The notes: a model not told the origin generated them from the letters alone. A stretch of DNA of 64,000 nt from Adiantum capillus-veneris (GCA_014529385.2 CM043964.1:8133497-8197496); one strand, 5' to 3'; numbered from the stretch's first letter, positions 1 to 12,557 are shown. A program made the numbers and translations.

Positions 1-2
1 AA

Positions 3-2252
3 GCTTTTATGGATGACTTCTGTGTTTATAGCAGTAGGGCTGAACAACATGAGAAGCTCATGATGGTATTGGCTCGATATGATGAATGTGGAGGAAAACT
101 AAATCCAAAGAAATGTCATCTAGCACAGCCAAGGGTGAAGTTATTGGGCCACATGGTGTCAGAAAATGGCATTGAGGCTGATCTAGACAAGGTTAAGTCT
201 ATTATTCTTCTTCCATCACCTATGAGTACGAAGCAATTGGCAACCTTTATACACAAAGTGAAGTACATGGCAAGGTTTATTCCATTGTCTTCTCAGATTC
301 TTTATCCATTACAACAAGTGTCAAAGCATGATCCATTGCAATGGGATGAGAAGTGTGAAGAAGTGTTTCAAGAGGTGTTAGGGGGGTTGTCAGCCATGCA
401 GGCTCCTGATTGGGAGAAAGTGTTTTATGTAAATCCATCAGTAGGGGATGATGCCATTGGAGCCATGCTATTGCAAAAGGGGAAGGGCAGCCATTATATG
501 AGGCCAGTGTATTGTGCAAGCCGAGTGAAGTTGGTAGCGGAGAGAAAGTTCTCGGAAGTAGAGCTAGTGATGGCTAGTGTAATATTTGCATGTCGACGAT
601 TTCGTCATTACTTGCTACCACGACCTTTTGTTTTCTTGATAAGTTATGCCTTTTTGCCACAGTTAATTAATGGCACTAACATGTCAAATGTGGTGAAGAA
701 ATGGGTAATTGAGTTGCAAGAGTTTGAGTTCTCTTTTCTAGTGGAAGATAGTACAAGGGCTACCCTAGCTGATTTTTTGACCTACAAGGAGAATCCCCTT
801 ATTGTTAAGGAAGAGGTGGTGAGAAAGGTAGTTGAAGAAGTGCCACAGATCAGCAATGCACATGTGTTGTTCTTTGATGGTTCATACAGAAAGAGCCATG
901 ATGCAGCTTCAGGGGGTATAGCACTTTATGATCCAGAGGGGAAGCTAGTATGCAAGAGAGGGTTCAAATTGGATGCTCATAGTATTAATGAGGCTGAATA
1001 TGCTACTCTGGAAGCCGGATTACACATTTGTTTGAAGCATGGGGTTCGAAGGTTGAGCATAAAAGGTGATGCCTTGTTAGTGGTGAAGCAAGTGCTGGGT
1101 GTGTGGAAGAGCAAGAACACCTCATTGAAGGAAATGTGCTTCAGAATTAAAGGCCTGTTAAAAAAGTTCGAAGCATGGAGCATCAAAGACATTGAACGTA
1201 CTCTAAATGGAGAGGTTCATGAAGCAGCTCAAGGCATGATTGGGGAGCTATTTGTGTTGAGGACCACTTTACCTCTTTATCATGGCCTGGAAAGTTTGGC
1301 TCAAGAAGAGGAGTTTTTGCTAACAAGAATCATTCCAAAGGAGATTCAGAAGTCTAAGAAGTATGGTTTTGTGCGTAGAGCATACAGGTGCAAATTGATT
1401 GGTGATGTCTTATACATGAAAGGGGCTGATCTCGTGTTGAGATGTGTACCTTGGCGAGAGGAGCTTTATAGAGTGTTGGAAGAGAATCATGAAGGTGCAT
1501 GTGGTGGCCATTTTGCTCTAAAGATCACCTTGCATAAGATTTTTCAAGAGGGGTATGTATGGCCTAGTTTGCACAAGGATGTTCACCATTGGTGTAGGTC
1601 TTGCAATAGGTGTCAAGCGTTTGGGAAGAGAGTGCTGAAGCCAGAGCTACAAAAAACCATTATGGCGTTTGATGTGTTTGAAAAGTGGGGGATTGATGCA
1701 ATAGGCCCGTTACCTATCACAAGCAGGGGCAAAAGCTATATTTTGACGGCAGTGGACTATCTCTCTAGATGGGCAGAGGCTATAGCAGTAAAACAGATCA
1801 CTGCAAAGGATGTGGCAAAATTTGTGTATGATGAAATATGTTGCAAGTTTGGGGTGCCATTAGAGATACTTTCAGGTAAGGGGCCTGGCTTTAGAGCTAA
1901 ACTGCTAGATTTTTTATGTGCAAAGATGAAGATTAGGCACCAGCATACCACTCCTTATTACCCACTGTGTAATGGCTTAAATGAAAGATTCAATGGTGAG
2001 TTGGTACAGATTATTTCAAAAGTGATAGAGCACCAAGAAAAGAATTGGGATTTGGAATTGCCTAGTGCATTATGGGCTTACCGTACTTCGGTGAAGACAG
2101 GTACAGGGTTTACTTTATTTCATTTGGTATATGGAAAGGAAGCACTATTGCCTGTGGAAGTAGAGTTCCCTGCAGTAAAGATGCTAGAGAAGCTACTTGG
2201 GCCGTCTAGTAATGCATTCAAAGAGAGGCTCTTACAATTACAGGAGGTTTAG
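3..2252 (+). CDS. F1: Ty3/gypsy (Tat-type) pol, RT end - RNase H - second RNase H - integrase
   Basis: The frame is open from the window edge, so the ATG at 9 is internal and begins the RT catalytic box (F-M-D-D, residues 1-3 of the part starting at 9). RT connection follows to about residue 125. A degenerate RT-linked RNase H covers about 130-235, with no clear acidic set. A second, archaeal-like RNase H covers about 283-400 (D290, E328/E330 in NEAEY, D354). Integrase has an HHCC finger (H494, H501, C532, C535) and a core with D563 and E659. The middle catalytic Asp position, 35 residues before E659, is Gly623 (codon 1875-1877, ggt where gat is expected). Two RNases H in this order is typical of the Tat clade of plant Ty3 elements. 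The frame ends at an in-frame TAG (2250-2252), and homology continues past it. This copy is not competent for integration. Confidence 0.9.
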   Translation, partial: AFMDDFCVYSSRAEQHEKLMMVLARYDECGGKLNPKKCHLAQPRVKLLGHMVSENGIEADLDKVKSIILLPSPMSTKQLATFIHKVKYMARFIPLSSQILYPLQQVSKHDPLQWDEKCEEVFQEVLGGLSAMQAPDWEKVFYVNPSVGDDAIGAMLLQKGKGSHYMRPVYCASRVKLVAERKFSEVELVMASVIFACRRFRHYLLPRPFVFLISYAFLPQLINGTNMSNVVKKWVIELQEFEFSFLVEDSTRATLADFLTYKENPLIVKEEVVRKVVEEVPQISNAHVLFFDGSYRKSHDAASGGIALYDPEGKLVCKRGFKLDAHSINEAEYATLEAGLHICLKHGVRRLSIKGDALLVVKQVLGVWKSKNTSLKEMCFRIKGLLKKFEAWSIKDIERTLNGEVHEAAQGMIGELFVLRTTLPLYHGLESLAQEEEFLLTRIIPKEIQKSKKYGFVRRAYRCKLIGDVLYMKGADLVLRCVPWREELYRVLEENHEGACGGHFALKITLHKIFQEGYVWPSLHKDVHHWCRSCNRCQAFGKRVLKPELQKTIMAFDVFEKWGIDAIGPLPITSRGKSYILTAVDYLSRWAEAIAVKQITAKDVAKFVYDEICCKFGVPLEILSGKGPGFRAKLLDFLCAKMKIRHQHTTPYYPLCNGLNERFNGELVQIISKVIEHQEKNWDLELPSALWAYRTSVKTGTGFTLFHLVYGKEALLPVEVEFPAVKMLEKLLGPSSNAFKERLLQLQEV

Positions 2253-2654
2253 TTCGATAGGATGAGCGCATTGGAGCATTATGGGCAGATGCAGGATAAG
2301 GCTTTGGCAAAGATAAATGAAAAGGTCAAAAGTAAGGGTATCAAGAAGCATGACTTGGTTTTGCGCTACAACAGTAAGCTGGACAACACCTTCCAAAAGA
2401 AGTTTCAAATTAAGTGGGGAGGACCTTTCAAGGTAGTGGAGTGTTTTCCAAATGGTACATATCAGTTGGCTAACCTGGATGGGATTCTACATAAGTCAAG
2501 GGTAAATGGATTGCGTCTTAAATTGTATCATGCCAAGTTGATGATGGTCGAGAAAGATGAGCTGTCTGTGCAACAAGTAATGTCTGTGAGGGATGAGGAG
2601 ACCTGTGACACTACGAGTCTCATATCGCTTTTTGCTGCTGCTCATCATGAATGA
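2253..2654 (+). pseudogene. F1: integrase C-terminal domain, in frame after a single TAG
   Basis: This is the same reading frame as the upstream pol, separated only by the TAG at 2250-2252; the next Met is at 2262. It holds the SH3-like C-terminal integrase domain: a basic linker, then KKHDLVLRY, then the KWGGPFKVVE box (GPF/Y-type module), then a short acidic tail. No chromodomain is visible. A full-length product would need readthrough; more simply the stop is a decay mutation, as in the other copies in this window. The domain resembles the F2a integrase tail (about 12875-13063), so F1 and F2 are probably related lineages. Confidence 0.8.
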
Positions 2655-3830
2655 TCTAGCAGGCTAGGGGATGGGCAAATTATGTCAGGAGTTTTTTTGA
2701 GCAAGGGATTGCGCATATGTACATACACATGCATGGTGCATCGAATAAAGGATTGCCCAATTTCCATAGCCAGGTGGTGACGTGGGGCCCACGTGTGTAC
2801 AGGTAGGACAGGGTGTACATAGTGCAAGGATTTTCACTATTATCAGTACCCGTGTGTTTTTTCTACAATAAAGAGGAGTTGGTAGCGCGTAAAAATTCTC
2901 GAGGAAGCTATCCGTGGGCCGACGACATGAGGTAAGCAGGTGCGTCAGATGGCATCGAGTGGCGTCTGGAGGTCGAACGGGGTCAATACTTGCACGCGGT
3001 GAAGTACGGACACAACGTGGGTGTTGCGCATGGATGCAAAAAGGTGACAACTATGCATTGCGAGGTCAGTTTTTGGCCTGTACGGGGTCCGTTTGAGGTC
3101 ATCTAAAAGGCCAAGGGTGCCCAACTAAAAAAGCTAAGTGTGGGAACTGAAAAAAGAGAGAGAAGACCAGAAAAAAACGTGGAGAAGAGAGGAGGAACAG
3201 ACGCAAGTGTGTTTTTGCTGTTTTTGGAGCATTTTTTGGCCCTAAACTGCTCATCCGAGGTCGGATTTGAGCACTTTGACATTGTAGGGTGGGGTTTTTG
3301 GGCTTTCCAGACGCAATGGAGCTGTCCATTTTTCCAAATTCCTCACAGATTTTCTGCTGTTTTTCTGTGTAATCTTCTCCTGTGAGTGAAGCCTCCGCTT
3401 AACTTTGTGGTTGTATCTGGTGTATTTCCTCAATACTGTGTAAACTATTTTCCCTATTGGTGTTGGGCTGAGCTTCATTGAGTCTAAACAACAGCAATTT
3501 GCCTCCTTTGAGATGAATTGAGAGTGTGTGTGTGAGTGTGTATGTGTGAGTGTTGAGTGGGCAAGTGGGAAATCTCTCTCTTCTCACTCCGTCTGTGTGT
3601 TTCCTGTCTTGGCCAAGAGGGTTTTGTAAGCCGAGTGGTGCCCCATAGTGTGTGTGTGTATCTTCCCAAGAGTGTGTGTCGGGTCGTTGTAGAGGCGTTC
3701 TGTGTGTTTCCATCCCGCCCACAACGTTATTGTTGTTTTCATCCACTACTAGCACTTGCAGGTAGACTTCACAACCGCTTGCACTAGTACAACCCCAGTG
3801 CAGCCCTAGTGCATGGAATTTGTATTATTC
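2655..3830 (+). other. F1: probable 3' untranslated region and LTR remnant
   Basis: There is no coding frame. This is where the 3' UTR, PPT and LTR of F1 should lie. A purine-rich run occurs at about 3149-3200. I could not place a TG...CA-bounded LTR because there is only one copy. The GC and CpG content of 2880-3250 is higher than in the flanks. The region ends in a gt-rich stretch (about 3525-3680). Confidence 0.35.
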
Positions 3831-3905
3831 ATGGTTATAACTGCTGCCTCACGATTCTATGAATGAATGTAGTTCTTGTTGTAATGTCTAAGAGATAGGG
3901 TTGTG

Positions 3906-3946
3906 TACACACACACACACACACACACACAGAGGGAGAGAGAGAT
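3906..3946. repeat. (AC)n(GA)n microsatellite
   Basis: An alternating ac run of about 25 bases is followed by an imperfect gaga stretch. Its antisense reading (VCVCV) is appended to a 218-codon minus-strand frame and makes that frame look longer than it is. Confidence 0.9.
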
Positions 3947-6300
3947 GTCAAATCTACGTATCTTGAAGAAGGTGTGACTTTGATTCTTGTTCCTATGAAA
4001 GTTAGGAGAGAAGGGAGATTTCTGGTTACGGTTAGTGTTAGTAGGCTGATCAATGTGGGATTGATATCTACCTTTCTTCTTTTCTACATTTAAGAACAAG
4101 TTAATAGCGTTAATTAATAATTCTGGCTCAAATATATCTACCTCATCACAAATATAAAGTGCTAACCCTGATATGTATTTACATTTTAGTTTCTTGCGAC
4201 GATTGACCTGCTTAATGGCTTGTAGTTGAATCAGATAGTTCCAAAAATGATGTCCAAGGATGACATATGCAAGCATTTCTTTTGAACTCTTTACTTGAAA
4301 CTTTACCAGCTCTTCATGCTTTTGGATGCTAACCATTTCTTCTTGACTTGTAGCCATACCTTGCACTACCTTGCTATAATGTTTTCCTTGAGTAATCTCT
4401 ATAATGCTTTGGACGTTCTCCAAAACCATATTGCACTTTGCTTCTTGATCCAATAGAGTATTGCATCTGACACTTGCTCCATTTCTACTATTGAGGACTA
4501 TAGATATTCTCATTGGTGGTTCTCTTTAAGATCTCTGTTTTGATTCTGCCAGAGTTATATCTTGATTTAGCTTGGTCTCGATGGAAGGTGACTTTAGACT
4601 TTGAGTTCCATTCATGAGAAAGCCTGTAGATCGGTGATCATTGGAATTCGACGTGGACTTTTGCTGCTAGACAAAAGCTTCAAATAATAACCAATGCTCG
4701 AAGCAGAAACTAAGACGTAAATCGGCCCCGATGTTGCAAATCCACCACCTAATGCATGGGATGATGGGAAAATGCTGATGATGTCATTATGCGGCTCCAA
4801 GTATAGCTCATGCAGATTCAACAACCCTGTGCCCTCGGCCATCCTTCAATGTTCATGGAAATGATATGCAGTAGGTCCCCATGCCTTATCCTCAAGATTC
4901 ACACGAACTCGTTTTTGTGCATTTTTCTCGTGCAGCAACAATCCGGGTAGAACTAGAAAGGAGTATCGGAGACCTTTCAAACCCTTGTTTTATTTCACAG
5001 ATCATCAAGCTGGAGGGTACTTTGGATGCTTGCCGAAGTGATGAGCACTCTCAAAGATCATATATTTTGTGCAATCAACCCATGGTAGAGGTCTGCTCTA
5101 GTGCTATTGAAACCAAAGATATCGGATTTCAATCCATGATCAGTTGGCCTAATCTGGAGTTGAATCACCAAAACTCATTGCCTTTGTAGCCCGTTCATCA
5201 CATTTTTTGTTGATGCTATCAGGTTGTTGGCGATACAGACGGCAAAGGCCGAAGAAATGGAAAGAGTAAACTTCAAAGTGAACATGAGGGCAGAAAAGCC
5301 AGCAGCTTTAGTGCTAACTGCTTGCACCTTTAGACAACTCAATGTCGAGGGAAAGGCATTGGAAAATATTACCACTTATAGTGCAAGTCATGGTCTGATA
5401 AGCCATTGGCTTCCGTCGCACACCTCGTCCAGCTCTGTTTATAGCCTATCTAAAAATTTGATGTCAAAACAATCGGACTTCTGCATCTTTTGGAGGGATC
5501 ACACCTTGACAGCTTTCAATTTGCATCTTTTGACCAGAGATATTAGTTTCTAATGGATGGATGTTGCACCCTCTCCACGCGAAAAGTGGTTATTGGAGGC
5601 CCCAAATCGATGGATCTTTACAGCTGTTCTTTGCTCATTGCTGCTCAAAGCATGGGACGCATGGAAGTTCAGAAGTGGATGCTTAATTCATAAAACAAAT
5701 CTATTTCTCTTGAAAGTGAGATCGTTGTCAAAGGCATCAATAGATCTTTTACAATTGTTGGTGATGAGCTTGAGTATATCGTCTCTATGGCCATAAAAAC
5801 ACACTCATTACACCCTCACCTTCTAGCGGTGTTGAAGAGAATTTCTACTTGAATGAGACCCTAATTGAAACCCCTTGGAAATACCATACCTCAAACGGAC
5901 TAACAAATTATGTGTCGTGTTGCCTTGAACTATATGTTGATATGCTGAGAAGTATAATGTGGGGCATTTGCAAGTTCTAGTTGGTCATAGCTTGCCACAA
6001 TATTTCCTACTAGACAGCTAAATGCAAGGTAGGATGGGCCTCATAACTACTAAATATGAAAACATCCCCACCACTTTTTGGCTCTATTTTGAAGGTGAAT
6101 GATATTGAGCGGAACGCCACCCATACTAATTTCCATGAGCTCACGTAATAGTAGTGATTATTGATGAGCGGATTGACTATGGTGCCTTCTGCTATGGGAA
6201 TGTCCACCTCAAGATGCCCATTATCATGTGCACGTAGGAATCACAATACATAACGCGGGTTAGTCAGTAAGGAGGCAAAGAAGACATTATTGCTGACCGA
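3947..6300. other. Unassigned stretch with broken frames, no identifiable gene
   Basis: Several short frames on both strands look compositionally protein-like: minus 4080-4513; plus 5224-5553; plus about 5555-5695, which contains VVIGGPKSMDLYSCSLLIAA; and plus about 5820-5960. None joins into a long frame, and I recognise no family. It may be a heavily decayed pseudogene on the plus strand (about 4880-5990) or an old transposon. No TSD or terminal repeats are evident. Confidence 0.25.
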
Positions 6301-6306
6301 AGCAAC

Positions 6307-7379
<1,073 letters not shown>

Positions 7380-8530
7380 GACATCTATGCTCACAAATCT
7401 TGAAACATGTCCCTCCTGTGTGGCGGCATACATCACTTATATAGTGATAAACAAGGTCGACAGACAAATGACCCACTTTCCTCACTTCTGTATTATTGTT
7501 GGGCGCTTTGTCATCGGAGTGACAACAACAAGACTTATTAGCATTGCATCTACAATCCATTACCAGTTCAAGATACCAACCACAAATCAATAGTATCTCC
7601 TCTCTATTCATGAGATCGATGAGCGATATTTAGATATAAAAGAGGCAGACATTATAATTATAGGTGAACTATCCATGTCAACCCAAACAACTTTTGACCT
7701 TATTTTAAGACAAGATATCAACATAGAAAGCAGTACATTGGTAGATCTCTTCAACAACAAATGTGTTCTTTTGCCGAGCTACCCCCAGTTTGTAGTCACG
7801 CATGGGAGCTTTGTAACACATGTCATATCACAAGCTCGATCCGCTGGCTACATGCAACTTTCTACAAGATGTCATGCTCTTGACCATTATTCAAGAAACA
7901 AAACCAGCAGTAGATGAGATCAATTGTACCTTGGATGCATGTATTATAGATGAAGCACATGTGCATGACTACATCAACAACTCTACCATGATAATTTGTA
8001 CTCATAGATCAGACGCCCAACACGATAACAACCATTCATTGAATAAGTTTTACAATCAAACTGACATTACAAAAGTTGAAATGATGAAAAACACAAATAA
8101 CATAAATGTCCTTCAGTAGTGGCTCCTAGACCCTAAGTTCAACGCGCTAGATTTGATCACAATTGGCATGCATTGCATGATTACTGAAAAAATTGACTTG
8201 ACAATCGGTGTTTCAAAGGGTGCATCATGCATTGTCATGCCATAACAAAGAACACAAAAGGTTAAGTTACATGTATCATTGTCCACATGCATTGTATTGG
8301 GAAAAAATACAAAAGAAGAAAGGCAAGGCAAACTTGACATCCACCTTCAAAAACGTGAGTCATAATCTATGCTACCAACCATTTGATGATGAAAGAAATA
8401 AATTTGAATTAATTTTCAACTACAAGAATTTACATGTAGCACGTATACCAAAGAAAACATTTATCAGAAGACATAGTAGTACAACCTCGCTTGAATATAA
8501 TCTCAACTGTAACCATCCCTATGATCTCTA
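7380..8530 (+). pseudogene. PIF1-type DNA helicase fragment
   Basis: Short plus-strand frames read as consecutive helicase motifs. Around 7500-7590 an Ia-like segment ends in TIHYQFKIPTTNQ. Around 7640-7680 a Walker B-like ADIIIIGELSM appears, where Gly replaces the usual Asp of IIIIDE. Around 7685-7780 comes TTFDLIL followed by LVDLFNNKCVLL, the region before the VGDxxQLPP motif, which is degraded. Around 7880-8120 is the segment ending in the linker with VHDYINNSTMIICTHRSDAQ, and around 8125-8205 FNALDLITIGMHCMITEKID. PIF1 helicases are encoded by hosts and by Helitrons. The Walker A exon was not found, frames shift and stops intervene, so this is dead. No Helitron 5'-TC or CTRR-hairpin end was identified. 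Confidence 0.6.
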
Positions 8531-9257
8531 ATAATTGACGCACTTAACTTTGTCTCCTCCGATACATATTATATAATTTTTCAAATGTATATCCCTTTCA
8601 CGCAGTGCCACCCTTGCCAAATTAGTCATGCTCTTGTTCCCTTCAGTGCGAGATGATAAATGTCAATTTGTATATGCCTTGTATATTCTATAGATGTTAT
8701 ATAGCAAGGCCCACCAAGGAAGACGGGAAAGAGGTGACATAAGAACAGACGCATGCAGGCGCAACAATATGATTCGTGTCCAGCCCTGCTTATATATGTC
8801 CATGCATTAGAGTGAAAATCAATGGTTCTCTTGTGCCCTGTTTTATACTATATAGCCTTCTTGTGTTTTAGGGTTTTTTCCAAACCTTATTAAGAATAAC
8901 ACCTTTCAAGTTTCAATTTTTGGCATCATGCAAAATTTCAATGGTGCCATACCTACAGATGTGGCTAGAGAACCACGGGCTTTAAATTCTTTGTATAATG
9001 CTTAAAAGTACATTACAAAGCAAAACAATTTGCCCCTTGATGATTTTGTTCTTGTTGTAATTGATGATGTTTATGATTTTTGTTTTAAATAGTAAGAACC
9101 TACACAAAATAAAATAATAGAAGGGTGAGCCAAAATGGAAACCCATTAATACAAAGAGCTACGACCCAATAAGCACAACACATTTGTTGTCATGTTCTCT
9201 GTCTGCATCGTCTCCTCTATTCTCCTATCTTGCACAAAGCACTTTTCTACATAGTAT
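8531..9257. other. No gene recognised
   Basis: AT-rich spacer between the helicase remnant and the F2a LTR. I see no repeats or frames of note. Confidence 0.4.
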
Positions 9258-9516
9258 TGAGGCGGTCCCGGGCGGGCAACAAGAGAGGTGACCTCTAAAA
9301 ACCCCTCAAGGCTCCCGTGCTGCTCAATTGGGACTAGGGCAACCACAAACAAGAGAAATCACAAGAAGCCCAAAGCCAACGACAAGTGAAGGGGCACCAC
9401 CTACTTATAGAGAAAACTAGGATGCCAAAGAGTAGAATCCCTGAGCAATATGAGCGAGAAGGAAGGGTGCACTAACACTAATATCAATGCTACAAATATA
9501 CACACCAAACACCCAC

Positions 9517-9520
<4 letters not shown>

Positions 9521-9582
<62 letters not shown>
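9521..9582. repeat. (GA)n, left flank of the LINE insertion
   Basis: A pure ag run of about 62 bases. In the uninterrupted F2b LTR the same position holds one short (GA)n (about 42523-42548), so this tract and the one at 10737-10796 are the two halves of one target microsatellite. Confidence 0.95.
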
Positions 9583-9584
<2 letters not shown>

Positions 9585-10733
9585 GGAAACTTATAGATCG
9601 GGCTGTAGTATATTTCCATGGATCCTGGCAGATGAACTCTTGGGACAAGTTGTTTACTGCAGCCCCTCTAAAAATTGGTTTTGACATTTCCACACTGCTT
9701 GTTAGGTCCTGGAAGAAAATTTGTTCTGCTCTCATCTGGCAGGGCAGAATGGGATATACTGGAAACTCTTTAGGTGCTGGAAATCTATTTTAGAGCTTTG
9801 TTTCTAAATACCTCCAGCTAAATTTCTTGGAAAATCTGCATAGTCTTTGTCAAGGAAGGAATTGCTCAAATTAGTCAAGTGTTGGACTCTAACCTACAGT
9901 TGAAAATTTTTGCAGTGGCAAGGATGCAATATAGACTTGGGTACAAATGTAGAAGAGATTGGCACCAGCTTGGAATTCATGTATACAGCTTGCCAGTATT
10001 TAACTCAGTCAATGCAGCAGACAGATTCAGAGATTGGACATTGCCCGGCCACTCATCTAACTAGTGGAATTCTCATACAGAAGTGTTTTATGCTGAGCTA
10101 TTACCCCCAAATAATATGTATCAGAGATGTAACAAGCAATGGCCTCTCAATATAAATGTAACATGGTGGAACAATGTACGCAATAAAATCTTGCTTGTAC
10201 CAAATCAATTTAAATTTAAATTATTCTTGTGGAGAGTATGTATAGGTACTTTGGTCACTGCTGCAAACTTGAACAGGAAAGGCTTCACAAATGGGAATTG
10301 TTCTAGATGTAAGAAAAGGGAAACTGTGAGACATGTTTTTTGGCATTGTAAAATTGTTGCAAAATGGTGGAAATGGGCTGAATACATGTGGATTACATCT
10401 TGGGGGGGTCAGATAACAAAACACAAGCTCACATTTGATAAAGTGAACACACAACAAGACTCTGCACTTCATTTTCCTCTGCAATCCTTCAGAATCTGGT
10501 TTTTGTGGTTCATTTGGTCAATGAGAAACATGCAACTTTTTGAGAAGTATACAGGGTTCAACCACACAGTTCCTATGAAAGTCATCAGAGACAGGATGCT
10601 AAAAGACACCATGGTGTTGAAAGATGAAGACCTTAGAGATAGATTATTGCATATCCTCAACAAACTCCTAGTTTGATGAGGAAGTATGCTAAATTGTAAA
10701 ATGCTCTTGTAAATATAGTCTAAAATCTTTCCC

Positions 10734-10736
<3 letters not shown>
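9583..10736 (+). pseudogene. LINE ORF2 3' end (zf-RVT domain) inserted in the F2a LTR
   Basis: The best frame, 10083-10676, carries the zf-RVT module found at the C-terminus of plant LINE ORF2 proteins: a W-N ... K-F-K-L-F-L-W-R lead, then C-x2-C (in NGNCSRCKKRET) and H-x3-C (in RHVFWHCK). Upstream, around 9640-9770, another frame reads like the conserved stretch before it (PLKIGFDISTLLVRSWKKIC). Frames are shifted, so this is a decayed 5'-truncated copy of about 1.15 kb. No poly-A tail is visible; the copy ends directly in the GA tract. It sits between two GA runs within an LTR that is otherwise collinear with F2b. Confidence 0.7.

Positions 10737-10796
<60 letters not shown>
10737..10796. 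repeat. (GA)n, right flank of the LINE insertion
   Basis: A run of about 60 bases of ga. The F2 LTR sequence resumes immediately after it (tttgtgcaagaatta), as at 42551 in F2b. Confidence 0.95.
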
Positions 10797-10802
<6 letters not shown>

Positions 10803-11340
10803 CAAGAATTAATCTCCAATTTAAATGATTGACGTGGATGTATAAACAGCTTGGAGGAGAGTCAAGAGCACAATTAAGTTTGATGATGTTGCGATCTACA
10901 CATTATCTTAGAGTTATGGGAACCCTATCACTATACAACCCTCTTATAGTGTTTTCCCAAAACAAAACAAATACAAGAGCTCTTTAGTCACATACAAGAA
11001 AATACTAAAAAAGAATCTCAAAATGAAAACACGTCACCTTAAACCAAATGAGATGAGATTGCCAAGCGTGAATTGGAGAGGCTCAAGAGAGATTTGAACC
11101 GCGGCTACACCCAACTTATTGATTCAATTGTTATGCAGGAGTAGGTACAACTTTGACTGGAATTTAGCAATCACTCACTCCCTTGCAATGTTACAACTAG
11201 CTCAAAGAAGCTTTTATATAAACCACAAGTAATGGTGTATAGAGAGCTCACTCTTTCTCCCTACAACTAAGATGGACAATGGTACGCTCAAAGTAGTGAG
11301 AAATAGTGTAGAGATCCCTGCTTACAAAGAGGAATCGGCT

Positions 11341-11349
11341 CTATTTATA
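11341..11349 (-). promoter_or_regulatory. TATA-like box of the F2a LTR
   Basis: The minus strand reads CTATAAATAGAGCC. The same box occurs at the equivalent position in F2b (43100-43108). Confidence 0.55.
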
Positions 11350-11986
11350 GGTTTTTGATAGTCTTGATTAGGATTAGACCTAATCAATTTTATTGTCAAT
11401 ACAAAATATTATGAAATATTTTTTATTTTCAAAGTGGGAGTTGGTATTCCTTATCCCTTGAGTAACACGGATGTGGGCTCAAGGGGAAGAATTATTGAGA
11501 GTCAAAGTAGAGAGAGGTGAGTAACTTGGAGGTGCGTACTCTAGTAGATAGTAGAGGGTGTAATTTACAAGAAGGGTTAGTCATTAGTGTTAGTAGTTTG
11601 TGGTTAGTAGGATGGAGTAAATTTACATGGCATATGCACTCAAGATGCATTCCATGATTTATACAATGATAAAAATTAGGAGAATGATGAGAATTTACAC
11701 AATTTGATGGAAACCACAAGATGAAAAGGAAATTTTCCACCTTTCTCCTCCAGTGAATGAAGCGGTGGTAGAACTCTGTCGGTGTAGTTCTTGTGACCAT
11801 GGTGAATTTTAATTTTCCATGATGAAACTCCTCCTTTTGTAGAGCTCGAGCTTGGTTATTTTTTGATTTTCTCTCTTTTTGTGAAAGGATGAGGAGGTTA
11901 TGGTATTATGAATCTGATTCTAGAGAGAGAGAAATGGAGCTATATGTGTGTAGAGATTGTAATTTTTGAGCTATGGAGTAAGGGAG

Positions 11987-12276
11987 AGATGGCAATGGTG
12001 AAGAAGATAAAAGGAGGCATGAAAGGTGCAGGTTTTGGTGATGGAGGAGGAGGGTGAGTGTGTGTGTAGAAGTGTGAAGAGAAGTGAGAGAAGACTCGTG
12101 GTGACTTGTGAGAGAAAGTGGATAGACACAGAGATGGCAATGGTGAAGAAGATAAAAGGAGGCATGAAAGGTGCAGGTTTTGGTGATGGAGGAGGAGGGT
12201 GAGTGTGTGTGTAGAAGTGTGAAGAGAAGTGAGAGAAGACTCGTGGTGACTTGTGAGAGAAAGTGGATAGACAGAG
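11987..12276. repeat. 145-bp tandem duplication within the F2a LTR
   Basis: The unit starting gatggcaatggtgaagaag at about 11988 is repeated with a period of 145 bases (second ggcaatgg at 12136). The copies are nearly identical, so the duplication is recent. F2b has a single diverged copy (about 43737-43870). Confidence 0.9.
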
Positions 12277-12542
12277 GTCCACCATAAAATTCATCTCCCA
12301 CCGATGGTAGCTCTAAAATGTATGCACAAAATATACTTTTCTTTTTTATTCTATTTATTTATTTGGCTCAACTAGCCCAGTGACTAGCTAATTGAGGGTT
12401 TTTAAGGAAATATGGTGAAAGTCCCGTAACTCACACACACCTATGTATAGTGAAAGGGTGAGGATAACCACAGTGTTTTAGTGATTTGATAGGGTGAGGT
12501 AGCTCACTATGGAAATTTTGAATAGCCAAAAAGTGGCTATCA

Positions 12543-12557
12543 TTAGCCCTCCCCCAA
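12543..12557 (-). other. Polypurine tract of F2a
   Basis: The minus strand reads CTTGGGGGAGGGCTAA directly before the LTR start TGATAGCC. This fixes the element orientation and the LTR edge. Confidence 0.7.

Larger units (their letters stand above)
9258..12542 (-). mobile_element. F2a: 3' LTR of Ty3 family F2, interrupted by a LINE
   Basis: On the minus strand the LTR starts TGATAGCC at 12542, next to a purine tract (12543-12557), and ends near ...CCTCA at 9258. It aligns by eye along its length with the F2b LTR (42270-44889), the F2d fragment (58239-58838) and the F2c LTR (52508-54775). Relative to F2b it lacks about 0.75 kb near 12330 and carries extra sequence: the LINE tail 9583-10736 and a 145-bp tandem duplication. 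A TATA-like box lies on the minus strand at 11341-11349. The LTR lies downstream of the F2a integrase, so it is the 3' LTR. Confidence 0.75.

Noticed and set aside
3857-4513. 218-codon minus-strand frame as a gene
   Set aside because: The last third is microsatellite and flank translation, there is no recognisable domain and no supporting neighbour; kept only as part of an unassigned stretch.
11090-11110. Minus-strand ggttcaaatctc, a pol III B-box-like word suggesting a tRNA or SINE
   Set aside because: It is part of the F2 LTR, not constant in the other copies, and no A box or cloverleaf is present.
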